Assembly (NCBI GenBank): GCA_049513055.1
Contig: JBEKWN010000028.1
Location: 1 to 31,656, forward strand
Direction of reading: 5' to 3'
From: UBA1163 sp049513055
GTDB lineage: Bacteria; Desulfobacterota; BSN033; UBA1163
Length of the DNA stretch: 31,656 nucleotides
The position numbers were made by a program, and so were the translations under genes. Below, in pieces: positions 8,015-15,550 of the stretch. Positions within the stretch are counted from its first letter, which is position 1, and every line of letters starts with the position of its first letter. The notes beneath the pieces are model-generated. The model ran no database searches. It saw nothing but the letters and a program-made list of their open reading frames with translations, and was not told the origin of the DNA.

Positions 8015-9052
8015 ATGCGTGTTTTTGTCACCCGTTTGATTCCCGAAGCAGGGCTGGCTTTATTGCGGAAAGAGGCGGAGGTGGGTGTCTGGCCAGGTCC
8101 TGAGGATGCAACACCGTCCAAAGAGGAGATCATTCAAGGGGTCAGGAAGGCTGATGTTCTCCTCTGTCTCCTCACAGAAATCATCGACCGCACCATCATG
8201 GAAGCCAATCCAAAACTCCTTGGAATTGCCAATCACGCTGCAGGATACAACAACATCGATGTGGAGATAGCCACAGAATTAGGCATTCCCGTCACCAACA
8301 CACCAGGTGTTTTGACCGATACTACGGCAGATCTGGCTTGGACTTTGATCATGGCCGTGGCGCGAAACATTGTTCAGGGGCATCAATATGTGAAAGAAGG
8401 GCGTTTTAAAATCTGGGGGCCGAAACTTCTTCTCGGAATGGATGTGAGTCCTGGAGGTAGCGGAAAGCTGAAAACCTTGGGCATCATTGGCTTCGGACGA
8501 ATCGGGCAAGCTGTTTTTAAACGCTCGAAAGGCTTTGATATGCGCGTTCTGGCTTACGATCCTTTCCAAAAAGAGACTATTGAAAAAACAGAAAGCATAG
8601 AATATCGAGAATTACCCGACCTTTTACGAGAAAGTGATTTTATTACCCTCCACTCCTCGCTTTCTGAAGAAACCCATCATCTGATTGGTGAGAAGGAACT
8701 CTCATTGATGAAGCCAACCGCTTACCTCATCAACACATCGAGGGGACCTATTATTGATGAAAAATGCCTAGTGAAGGCTCTTCAGGAGAAGAGGATCGCC
8801 GGTGCGGGGCTGGATGTTTATGAAAACGAGCCAGACTTAGCTCCAGGGCTGATGGAATGTGAAAATGTAGTGCTCCTTCCCCATCTGGGAAGTGGTTCTC
8901 GAGAAACTCGAGATCAAATGGCAACCATGGCCGCTACGAATGCCCTTTCTTTATTGAAAAAAGAGAAGGCACCCAACACAGTAAACCCCGAAATCTATCA
9001 CACCGATGCCTATCATCGTCGAATCGGTCTCAAATTTACTAAAGATTACTAG
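8015..9052 (+). CDS. D-2-hydroxyacid dehydrogenase (glyoxylate reductase-like)
   Basis: An NAD(P)-dependent dehydrogenase of 345 residues that interconverts 2-oxoacids and D-2-hydroxyacids. The nucleotide-binding motif is IIGFGRIG (G159, G161, G164). The catalytic triad is visible: R243 in NTSRGPII, E272 in YENEPD, and H290 in LLPHLGS. NHAAGYNNID (about 73-82) is the typical substrate-domain segment. The nearest named activity is glyoxylate/hydroxypyruvate reductase, but phosphonate or other 2-hydroxyacid substrates are possible. A slightly lengthened loop with PGGSGK (about 146-151) precedes the Rossmann fold. A GTGAGG ribosome site supports the ATG at 8015. It appears monocistronic. Confidence 0.88.
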   Translation: MRVFVTRLIPEAGLALLRKEAEVGVWPGPEDATPSKEEIIQGVRKADVLLCLLTEIIDRTIMEANPKLLGIANHAAGYNNIDVEIATELGIPVTNTPGVLTDTTADLAWTLIMAVARNIVQGHQYVKEGRFKIWGPKLLLGMDVSPGGSGKLKTLGIIGFGRIGQAVFKRSKGFDMRVLAYDPFQKETIEKTESIEYRELPDLLRESDFITLHSSLSEETHHLIGEKELSLMKPTAYLINTSRGPIIDEKCLVKALQEKRIAGAGLDVYENEPDLAPGLMECENVVLLPHLGSGSRETRDQMATMAATNALSLLKKEKAPNTVNPEIYHTDAYHRRIGLKFTKDY

Positions 9053-9403
9053 AAAGCGCTGATCTCAGCTCTGGTTGATAACAAAAAAAGAACAAACGGA
9101 CTTTATGAATCTTCGACAGGATTTCCAATTCTTGTCCGTATAAGAATAAGGAAGTGTCTAAAGGTAGGCAATTTTTGATTGGAAAAGAATTCTCATCCTT
9201 ACAAGTGAAATACCTTAACTTAAGTTTTTACTTTGTTAGACGAAAAATGTCACTTTCTGAATTTTTAAAAAATTCTATATTTTAATAAATCCTATAAGAA
9301 TCAACAGATTAATAAATCGATCTTTCTCGGCATTAGTATTGCAGGTTTTTAACCTATTTTTGACTTCCAATTGTATCGCTGATATTCAGGGGGGGGTGGA
9401 GAA
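9053..9403. other. AT-rich intergenic region upstream of the PilZ gene
   Basis: About 350 bases without a credible gene. It holds a 10-bp palindrome, AACTTAAGTT, near 9220 and a weak promoter candidate: TTGACT (9360-9365) with a poor -10 (TATTCA) 17 bases on. A run of eight G residues with GGTGGAG before 9404 may serve as the ribosome site of the next gene. Nothing else was seen. Confidence 0.4.
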
Positions 9404-9934
9404 GTGTCAGTAAACCAACGATGTTTATTTTATCGGGATTCTGAAGGCCTTGGCCTAGGCCGTGGCATCGGGCATTGCGATCTCGATGGCGGCCAAACAG
9501 TCTGTGATGGAGATCTCAATTTTTGTGAAAAACCCAGTGAACTGAAGAAGTATCAAAGTGAGCAAAAGCAGAATAAAAAAGACAGGAGGCAATATCCGAG
9601 GTTCCTTTTGGATTTGCCTCTTGAATATCTGGTGATGAATACCCCAAAGGCTCATGGAGGGCTTGTCGTCAACGTAAGTGAGATAGGGTTTCTCATCCGT
9701 TCCATTAAAAACATGCCTATCGGAACGGAATTAAAAATCGCAGTCTTGTTTCCCAAACGATATGAATTGGCCAACTTCGAGGTATTAGCCAAGATCATCC
9801 GGAAAGACCCCATTTGGGAGGAAGATTGGGAGGGGTATGAATATGGATTAAAGTTCATTCAGATATTAGAGGTAGATCGTCGGAAACTAAGACAGATTCT
9901 CAGTGGGCAATTTTCATTGGAAAAAGTCTCCTAA
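9404..9934 (+). CDS. PilZ domain protein with N-terminal Cys4 motif
   Basis: The protein has 176 residues and starts at GTG (9404), behind GGTGGAG. The C-terminal part is a PilZ domain, a c-di-GMP receptor fold: RRQYPR (61-66, giving RxxxR) and NVSEIG (90-95, the D/NxSxxG motif), so ligand binding is likely retained. The N-terminal 45 residues carry four cysteines, C7, C25, C34 and C41, in RCLFY, GHCDLDGG, TVCDGD and NFCEKP. This spacing suggests a small metal or disulfide site, followed by a charged linker rich in K/Q. The combination suggests a c-di-GMP effector with metal or redox input, but that is inference. Neither neighbour indicates a pathway. Confidence 0.8.
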   Translation: MSVNQRCLFYRDSEGLGLGRGIGHCDLDGGQTVCDGDLNFCEKPSELKKYQSEQKQNKKDRRQYPRFLLDLPLEYLVMNTPKAHGGLVVNVSEIGFLIRSIKNMPIGTELKIAVLFPKRYELANFEVLAKIIRKDPIWEEDWEGYEYGLKFIQILEVDRRKLRQILSGQFSLEKVS

Positions 9935-10030
9935 AATTGGAGTGCACTTTGATTCGGAGATTCATCTTTCATTCTCTCAAAGCTCAACCTCTCGGTTTCT
10001 GTTCCGTTTAGTGTGTTCTGATCGATTAAT

Positions 10031-10195
10031 TTAGAAGAGGAAGGCCGAAAAGAGATAGAAAAGGGAAAGACCCCGTAAGGGACGGTAATGGTGGTAAAGA
10101 GCTAAGATCACTAAACACAAAATAGCCATGACCGCATTGGTAGCAAAGCCGAAGAAAGGACCCACACTGTAATGGGGAATGAATTCGGGTAACAT
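10031..10195 (-). pseudogene. Truncated membrane-protein N-terminus
   Basis: A minus-strand frame starts with ATG at 10195 and ends at a TAA (10031-10033), giving 54 residues: MLPEFIPHYSVGPFFGF, then a hydrophobic span NAVMAILCLVILALY, then a basic patch HHYRPLRG and the start of a second span, LSLFYLFSAFLF. This is the pattern of the N-terminal membrane sensor region of histidine kinases or diguanylate cyclases, cut off after about one and a half spans. No clear ribosome site precedes it. It lies downstream of HepT. It is probably a deletion remnant, though a genuine small membrane protein is possible. Confidence 0.35.
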
Positions 10196-10224
10196 GGAAG
10201 CCAAAACCAAGATAGGTTCTTAAT

Positions 10225-10575
10225 TCATGTCTTTTTAGCCTCAATTTGATCTAATATATTTTCAACCTGCTCCTTAAGTTTCGGTAACTGATTTTTTATC
10301 ACATCCCACAAAATATCCCAGTTTACTCCAAAATAATAATGAATGATTTTATCCCTTAATCCAGCGATTTTTTTCCACTCAATATCCTTATATCTTTTCT
10401 TAAAATCGGCAGGAAGATTTTTTACTGCTTCGCCAATAATTTCAAGGCTCCTTGAGCAAGCTCTTTTTAAGATTTCATTTTTAATGAATTGTTCGAATTT
10501 TATGCCTTCGGTTTCCTTTGTTAAAAAATTTATTTCATCAAGAATATGTTTAAGGAAAACCTGATTATGTTTCAT
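10225..10575 (-). CDS. hepT: HepT-like toxin (DUF86 RNase, MntA/HepT pair)
   Basis: A 116-residue HEPN-fold protein of the HepT/DUF86 family. The signature Rx4HxY is RDKIIHYY (R74, H79, Y81), the RNase active site. The upstream helix SLEIIGEAVKNLP is also typical. In characterised systems HepT is an RNase held inactive when MntA adenylylates its motif tyrosine. It overlaps the mntA-like gene by 11 bases, showing tight co-translation. The region is visibly more AT-rich than its surroundings, which fits horizontal acquisition together with the restriction enzyme gene upstream. Confidence 0.88.
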   Translation of the reverse strand: MKHNQVFLKHILDEINFLTKETEGIKFEQFIKNEILKRACSRSLEIIGEAVKNLPADFKKRYKDIEWKKIAGLRDKIIHYYFGVNWDILWDVIKNQLPKLKEQVENILDQIEAKKT

Positions 10576-10882
10576 ACCATCTTACCTCTTTCTCAACATA
10601 GGGCTGGATATAGGGGCTTAAATTGCCATTTGTAATTAGCTCCACCTTTTTTCTAAACAAATCTTCAAGGGAGAAAGCCAAATCCATAAAATTATCAAAG
10701 TTTGGTTCTTCAAACTCTACAAGAAAGTCAATATCACTACGCTTCTTCTGTTCACCCCTTGTATAAGATCCAAACAAACCGATTCTTTTGACCTTGTATT
10801 TTTTCAAAATGTCTTTATGCTTTTTCAATAGACTGATAATTTCTTTGTCTGTGAGTTCTTTTCTCGTCTTTATTTTATTCAT
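10565..10882 (-). CDS. mntA: MntA-like nucleotidyltransferase antitoxin
   Basis: A 105-residue minimal nucleotidyltransferase. The active site is GSYTRGE (38-44) followed by SDIDFLVEF (D50 and D52 bind the metal), matching the GSxxRGE...SDIDL motif of MNT-domain antitoxins. Family members neutralise HepT by transferring AMP to its tyrosine. The start follows an AAGAGG ribosome site 20 bases after the end of the restriction-modification gene, so all three genes probably form one operon. The order antitoxin then toxin is usual. Confidence 0.88.
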   Translation of the reverse strand: MNKIKTRKELTDKEIISLLKKHKDILKKYKVKRIGLFGSYTRGEQKKRSDIDFLVEFEEPNFDNFMDLAFSLEDLFRKKVELITNGNLSPYIQPYVEKEVRWYET

Positions 10883-10902
10883 CTTAAACCTCTTGAAATT
10901 GC

Positions 10903-13900
10903 TTAATTTTCAGTTTTCCTATAAATATCATCAATCTTTTCTTGAAGTCCAATCGTTAGCTGGATGGCTTTTGCCACCTTCATGTAATGATTAATCTCGT
11001 CCAGAGAAAGTTTTCGACCTTTCCTGTCTTTTAGATATTTATCCATCACCTGATAAGCCCCGATTCGGTATTCCCATACTTCATTTGAGATACCTTCAAA
11101 AGACTGTTCCTTATTTATAAGGACTCTCTGACTTTCTTCAGCGTAGCCGACCTTTTCAACTTTATTAGAGCCACTCTTTGGAAAGCTGACCTCGGTCTTT
11201 TCAAGGTCCGAATGTCTGAGCAAATGGAGATCAACAAGTTCTTTCCCAAGATCACTTAACTCTTCAAATATCTCCTTATCTGAGGGCAATGGTATTCTTG
11301 GAAAATCAATTTTGAGAAACTCTTCATATCGCTTTCGGTAGGTTGGAGAATAGAGAACAGCATAGATATAAAAGAAAACATCCTCTGGAATTGGTTGTCT
11401 ACTTATAGATGCTTTTATAGCTTGTAAAAACTCAGGGGTAAAGTTCGGAATGGGCTTTGCTTCGGATAATCCTCCGCTAAACAAATGTTTTTGGGGTTGC
11501 TCTGGGTAGAGGAAAAGAGGGAAAATGTAAGCTCTTTCTTTGGTTCCAGTAGAGACAAGTTCTCCGTTTGTTAAACATCCCGAGATGAAAGCGTGGGAGA
11601 AAGGCAGTTTAGAAAGCATTCTTACGGATGCCAAACCAAAATTTTCAGACAGTAGATTATTCATAAAAGGTAATCGTGGTCTATCTATAAACGCCGATTC
11701 GTAACAAATAAACCTTATATCAAAGGGTCGGTAAACAAAAGGATGTATCTTATCTTCAACTCTTTGGCCCTTAATCTTGTGTCTTGCCTCATTCAATTTC
11801 CAAGTTCCCGTATCCTTGAGATCGAGACTTTGAGCGACTAACTCATCGGGTAATTTCCCGGTGAAAATTCTTAGTCTCTGAATAATTTCCTCTTTTGTAA
11901 ATCCAACCACGAAATGATCTCTGTGGGTTTTTACTCCACTTGACCACTCTTTAAAAATCTCTGTTACCTTCCAGAACTTTTCATATTCAGCTTGCAAAGC
12001 AAAATCCTTTGGAACAAAGAAGTAATAAGGGGCAAAAGGTTCAAGTTTTTGCCATTTGGTTGTTTGAAAATCATTTCCAAAAAGATATTTGTATTTCTCC
12101 TCTCTTATTCCCCAGAGGTTGGCATAATAAACTGTTTTTTCTTTAAATGGCTTTTCTGATTTCACGTAAAGGACAATGGCAACCCCCTGCTGGATGTCGA
12201 AGACATTCTCATCCTTATCGCCTTCGGGTGTCTTTTCGCCAATCCGTGAGGAACCGTGAAGGTTCAGGATGTAAATCTCATCGAAGGTTTCAAGAAGTTT
12301 CCTCCTCATTCCTCGATGAATTACCCCGGAGAGGTAGGAATTGTTGGTAATAAATCCCAGGATTCCTTTACCTGCCTGTCCGATCTTCCAGTGGGCAAAG
12401 CGAATGAACTTTATATAATCATCTGAAAGGGGCTGAATATTTCGCTCGTCCCTCACATCTTCTTTGTAATCATCCATTAAGTTTTCGATGAACTCTGATT
12501 TGTTCTCTGAACTCACTGAGTAGGGAGGATTGCCAAGGACAACCAGAATGGGGACTTTTTCCTTTATCCGTTTCGCCTCCTGCCCTTCCTTTGCAAGGTC
12601 AATGAGAAAACTTATCTGCTTTGGGTCCTTCATCTCCAGAGTATTGGTGAGATAAAACTGAAATCGTTTCCCTTCCTTAAACTGATAACCCATGTCTTCC
12701 AAAACCATCGAAACCTTGAAGTGACCTACCGTATAAGGAGCAACAAGAATCTCAAAGGCATGGAAATGCGGCAAAATATGTTCCTCGATATATGATTTAA
12801 GAAGTCCCCCTTTTTTATTATCCTGCAACTCTTTTTGGACCTGCTTGATGGCCTGGACAACAAATGTAAGAGTTCCTGCTGCCGGATCAAGTAAAGTGAC
12901 ATCGCTTGTGGCAAGTCCTTCGGCTTTTCCAAATCCGTCTTTTAGAAGTTTATGAATAGAGCTCACAATGTAGGAAACAACAGGCAAAGGAGTGTAGTAA
13001 ACCCCCAGCCGCTCTCTTTCCTTGGGATTATAGGTAGTGAGAAAAGTCTCGTAGAAATGGATAACAGGGTCATCCTCCCAACGAGTAGTTTTGAACTCTT
13101 TAAGAATTGACGGAATGTGGGCTTTCTCGAGAATCTGGGTTATGTCATCAACAATCCAGATTAGTGATTCAGGGAAATGAGGTCCTGTCATGGAATAAAA
13201 TATTTCCTTGAGCAGAGGTAAACTTTCAGGTATGGATTGCCAGGCGGTTTCTCTTTTAAATCCATTTTGAACCTTCATCCTCGCAGCAAAAAGCCCATAA
13301 GTAATAGTTTGTGCATAAAGGTCGGCGAATCTCTCTTTTGTCAGAGTTTCAATCAGTTCTTCCTGAAAGGCTTTATAGAACCTTGTTACCTCCTCGTTGT
13401 CTCTCGAAAGCTCCTCTTGAAGGATGTGCTCAAGGAATCGGGCCTTTTTGGCCAGCTCGACAGATAAGTCAGAAGACTTTTGAATTTCAGGTGTTGAAAA
13501 GGAGAAGAAACTTCCTGAGAGTTCTAAGAATTTGTCTAATTTTTCAGGAGAGGGCGGGGACTTTAAACTTCGTAGAGTGAATGGGCGTCCCACCTGCACC
13601 TTATCCACAGGGTGCCCCGACCTGTAAAGTCTGAACTCCAAGAAATTGGTTAAAATAAGATTTGGCAGGGAATCTCGGTATCTTTTAAGTTGCTCGGAAT
13701 CTTCAATTTCTCCGAGGTCGGTATCAGGTGATTTGGCCTCGATATACCCAATGATCTCGCCGTCCTTACCAATCCGAAAATCCGGGATTCCGGCATCTGT
13801 CTTTCTGGGTGCAGCAAGGACATTTACACCTACTTGGGATTGATAAAGCTTGGAACAATCTTCAATGAGCCGCTTAAAGGACGGGTAGAAACTCTCTTCC

Positions 13901-13989
13901 CTAAAATCACCATCGGTGTAGATCTTATGGATATCCTTAAAGTAGGTGGCAACGGATTTTTCTAATTTAATTCTCTGCTTCTTGTCCAT
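10903..13989 (-). CDS. Restriction-modification fusion enzyme (N6-adenine methylase, type IIG/ISP-like)
   Basis: The protein has 1028 residues from the ATG at 13989; an upstream TTG at 14022 is less likely. The N-terminus carries a PD-(D/E)XK-type nuclease: GIPDFRIG (D70) then YIEAKSPD (E84, K86). No superfamily 2 helicase motifs are visible between this and the methylase, unlike true type ISP enzymes. The methylase core includes GVYYTP (329-334), DPAAGTLTF (SAM motif, from 368) and NPPY (487-490, adenine-N6 catalytic motif). The C-terminal ~450 residues, with FVYRPFDIRF and DRPRLPFMNN, match the ISP-type specificity region. It should modify and cut one DNA sequence as a single chain. It leads an operon with the MntA/HepT pair. 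Confidence 0.87.
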   Translation of the reverse strand: MDKKQRIKLEKSVATYFKDIHKIYTDGDFREESFYPSFKRLIEDCSKLYQSQVGVNVLAAPRKTDAGIPDFRIGKDGEIIGYIEAKSPDTDLGEIEDSEQLKRYRDSLPNLILTNFLEFRLYRSGHPVDKVQVGRPFTLRSLKSPPSPEKLDKFLELSGSFFSFSTPEIQKSSDLSVELAKKARFLEHILQEELSRDNEEVTRFYKAFQEELIETLTKERFADLYAQTITYGLFAARMKVQNGFKRETAWQSIPESLPLLKEIFYSMTGPHFPESLIWIVDDITQILEKAHIPSILKEFKTTRWEDDPVIHFYETFLTTYNPKERERLGVYYTPLPVVSYIVSSIHKLLKDGFGKAEGLATSDVTLLDPAAGTLTFVVQAIKQVQKELQDNKKGGLLKSYIEEHILPHFHAFEILVAPYTVGHFKVSMVLEDMGYQFKEGKRFQFYLTNTLEMKDPKQISFLIDLAKEGQEAKRIKEKVPILVVLGNPPYSVSSENKSEFIENLMDDYKEDVRDERNIQPLSDDYIKFIRFAHWKIGQAGKGILGFITNNSYLSGVIHRGMRRKLLETFDEIYILNLHGSSRIGEKTPEGDKDENVFDIQQGVAIVLYVKSEKPFKEKTVYYANLWGIREEKYKYLFGNDFQTTKWQKLEPFAPYYFFVPKDFALQAEYEKFWKVTEIFKEWSSGVKTHRDHFVVGFTKEEIIQRLRIFTGKLPDELVAQSLDLKDTGTWKLNEARHKIKGQRVEDKIHPFVYRPFDIRFICYESAFIDRPRLPFMNNLLSENFGLASVRMLSKLPFSHAFISGCLTNGELVSTGTKERAYIFPLFLYPEQPQKHLFSGGLSEAKPIPNFTPEFLQAIKASISRQPIPEDVFFYIYAVLYSPTYRKRYEEFLKIDFPRIPLPSDKEIFEELSDLGKELVDLHLLRHSDLEKTEVSFPKSGSNKVEKVGYAEESQRVLINKEQSFEGISNEVWEYRIGAYQVMDKYLKDRKGRKLSLDEINHYMKVAKAIQLTIGLQEKIDDIYRKTEN

Positions 13990-14141
13990 CTTTTGGCCCT
14001 GATGTGGAAAACCCCAACCCAAATATAAAACTCAGAATGGTATGCCAAGTTTACTAAATTAGGGTGAATCAATCAATTAGAATTTAAAGGGTGGTTATTT
14101 ATAAGTTTGAGCTAAGACATTTGAAACAAGTTGAAAGGTCT

Positions 14142-15110
14142 TCAGGTCTCTAATGAATAGTAGTCTTTTCCTTCTTTTTCCTTCACCCTGATGATTCCTT
14201 TTTCTTTCAAAATTTCTAAATGGCCAACGGCCTCGGAGATTCCTAAAAAGACTTCAAAAGGGGGAACCCCGGGAAATAAATCCATGGCGATTTCAAAGGG
14301 GGTCTTTTCTTTTTTGGATAAAGAAAAGAGAATGCGGTCCATTCGCTCTTTGTGATGGGTGAAGATTTTTGGAATCAGCGCTTTTACATCATCGATCTCT
14401 TCCCCATGGGCAGGAAGGAGAAGGGAGAGGTCGAACTTCTCTATCTTTTCCAGGGAGGTCAAATATTCTTTCAGGCTTGGGTAGTGAAAAGGCGGTTTAC
14501 TTTCGTTGACGTTTAAGATCGGATTGGGGGTGATTTCTTTTAAGAGGTGATCCCCGGTAAATAAAATTTTTTTCTCCGGCCAATGAAAACAGATCAGACC
14601 AGGACTGTGGCCGGGACAATGGATGGTTTTCCATGTCATCGATTTAAAAAAGATTGAATCTCCGTCGTCCAGGAAAAAGGCTTCGTCCAATGAATCACCC
14701 ATGATCTGAGCAGATTCCATATAATGGATCGCTTCATTGACCAAAGTTGCTGGAGCCCCATTTCTTAATAAAATCGATTTTATGAAGCCCAGCGAATGGA
14801 TGAAGGAGCGAATCCTTCCATATTCTTTTGAGTGAATATAGATTGGAGCACCGGAGAGTGACGACAATCGTTTGGCTTGACCATAGTGATCGATATGGCC
14901 GTGAGTGATGAGAATTCGCTCAATGGAATTCAAACCAACACCAATGGTTTCCAACCCTTTTTTCAATGTTTCGAATGAGACCTCCGTCTTTATCCCCGCA
15001 TCGACAAGAGTTCTTGGAGAATCATCAATCAAGTAGACATTGATTGTCTTGAGGGGAAACGGGATGGGAAGTTCAATTTTATAAATTTTATCGAGCACCT
15101 GATGGATCAT
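14142..15110 (-). CDS. MBL-fold metallohydrolase with C-terminal winged helix
   Basis: A 322-residue metallo-beta-lactamase superfamily hydrolase. The metal ligands are visible: THGHIDHYG (H70, H72, D74, H75), CPGHSPG (H168), FTGDHLL (D187) and LLPAHGEE (H235). The last ~70 residues (HKERMDRILFSLSKKEKTP onward) look like the small helical/winged-helix domain of LACTB2/GloB-like members. Family activities include thioester hydrolysis and RNA cleavage; the substrate here is unknown. The ATG at 15110 is preceded by a GGGAAAG ribosome site. It is divergent from nrdJ with a repeat-rich spacer between them. Confidence 0.85.
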   Translation of the reverse strand: MIHQVLDKIYKIELPIPFPLKTINVYLIDDSPRTLVDAGIKTEVSFETLKKGLETIGVGLNSIERILITHGHIDHYGQAKRLSSLSGAPIYIHSKEYGRIRSFIHSLGFIKSILLRNGAPATLVNEAIHYMESAQIMGDSLDEAFFLDDGDSIFFKSMTWKTIHCPGHSPGLICFHWPEKKILFTGDHLLKEITPNPILNVNESKPPFHYPSLKEYLTSLEKIEKFDLSLLLPAHGEEIDDVKALIPKIFTHHKERMDRILFSLSKKEKTPFEIAMDLFPGVPPFEVFLGISEAVGHLEILKEKGIIRVKEKEGKDYYSLET

Positions 15111-15167
15111 GACTTTCCCATTCTTCCTCGTGGGTCATTAGTACGAAGACATTAGTTCCTTTTACCT

Positions 15168-15252
15168 CGTCATTGCGAGCGACTAACAGGAGCGTGGCAA
15201 TCTCTCTTTATAACTGCGAGATTGCGTCGTCGTTTCACTCCTCGCAAAGACG
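15168..15252. repeat. REP/MITE-like palindromic element
   Basis: The outer arms are CGTCATTGCGAG (15168-15179) and CTCGCAAAGACG (15241-15252), complementary except for one position. The inner arms GCAATCTC (15197-15204) and GAGATTGC (15218-15225) are perfect. This resembles the widespread bacterial palindrome family beginning CGTCATTGCGAG, which occurs as dispersed intergenic copies in many genomes. It lies between the divergent MBL hydrolase and nrdJ genes. Confidence 0.75.
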
Positions 15253-15310
15253 CTTGTTTGATTCTATGGAAGGAAGCTATCGTAGAATATCTTTTTAGTC
15301 AAGATGTATT

Positions 15311-15350
15311 GGGGTCTCTGAAAAGCCCAAAAATCTTTATCAGAGACCCC
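15311..15350. repeat. Perfect 11-bp hairpin upstream of nrdJ
   Basis: GGGGTCTCTGA (15311-15321) and TCAGAGACCCC (15340-15350) are exact reverse complements with an 18-base loop. No T-run follows on either strand, so it is not a standard terminator. Its function is unknown. Confidence 0.6.
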
Positions 15351-15351
15351 T

Positions 15352-15445
15352 GATTACACGGATTCCAAAAAATGATTAGACAGATTTTCTCTTTTTTCCA
15401 TTGAATTTCTAATCTGTGTAATCGTTCCATAATCTATGTAATCGG
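15352..15445. repeat. Inverted and direct repeats of a GTGTAATC word
   Basis: GATTACACGGATT (15352-15364) pairs with AATCTGTGTAATC (15411-15423) with one mismatch. A third, direct copy, AATCTATGTAATCGG, is at 15431-15445. This could be a dispersed intergenic repeat or a binding-site array; the sequence alone does not decide. Confidence 0.5.
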
Positions 15446-15472
15446 AGATTTCTAGATTTTTTCAGAAATCTC
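15445..15472. repeat. Perfect 9-bp hairpin next to the nrdJ promoter
   Basis: GAGATTTCT (15445-15453) and AGAAATCTC (15464-15472) are exact complements with a 10-base loop. It ends 12 bases before the -35 box at 15485. It may be an operator, a structural remnant, or chance in an AT-rich stretch. Confidence 0.45.
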
Positions 15473-15484
15473 GAAAATTTTCCC

Positions 15485-15512
15485 TTGACAACACAAAATA
15501 TTGTGGTAAGTT
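15485..15512 (+). promoter_or_regulatory. nrdJ promoter
   Basis: TTGACA (15485-15490) is a consensus -35 box; TAAGTT (15507-15512) at 16 bases is a weaker -10. The spacer is almost exactly filled by the first NrdR-like box, so a bound repressor would occlude RNA polymerase. Confidence 0.5.
15491..15506. promoter_or_regulatory. Putative NrdR box 1
   Basis: ACACAAAATATTGTGG matches the known palindromic NrdR consensus (ACACWATATWTWGTGT-like) at about 13-14 of 16 positions. It lies between the -35 and -10 boxes. NrdR represses ribonucleotide reductase genes in most bacteria through paired boxes; box 2 lies exactly 31 bp downstream. Confidence 0.6.
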
Positions 15513-15521
15513 CTCTAATAT

Positions 15522-15537
15522 TGCTTATATTTAGTGG
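15522..15537. promoter_or_regulatory. Putative NrdR box 2
   Basis: TGCTTATATTTAGTGG matches the downstream half of the NrdR consensus well (TATATTTAGTG) and the upstream half poorly. The start-to-start distance from box 1 is 31 bp, about three helical turns, the spacing known for tandem NrdR sites. It abuts the nrdJ ribosome site. Confidence 0.5.
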
Positions 15538-15550
15538 AGGAGGGAAGAAG

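Noticed and set aside
10026..10244. 72-codon minus-strand frame starting with MRLKRHELRTYL
   Set aside because: The neighbouring frame (10031-10195) has a membrane-protein composition, so this one is most likely its shadow; it also overlaps the end of hepT.
10903..13989. Classification as a full type ISP or BREX PglX enzyme
   Set aside because: No helicase motifs are seen for true ISP, and no other BREX genes are present nearby.
15300..15550. Cobalamin riboswitch upstream of nrdJ
   Set aside because: The hairpins do not show a B12-box or the expected multi-branched layout; the NrdR explanation fits better.
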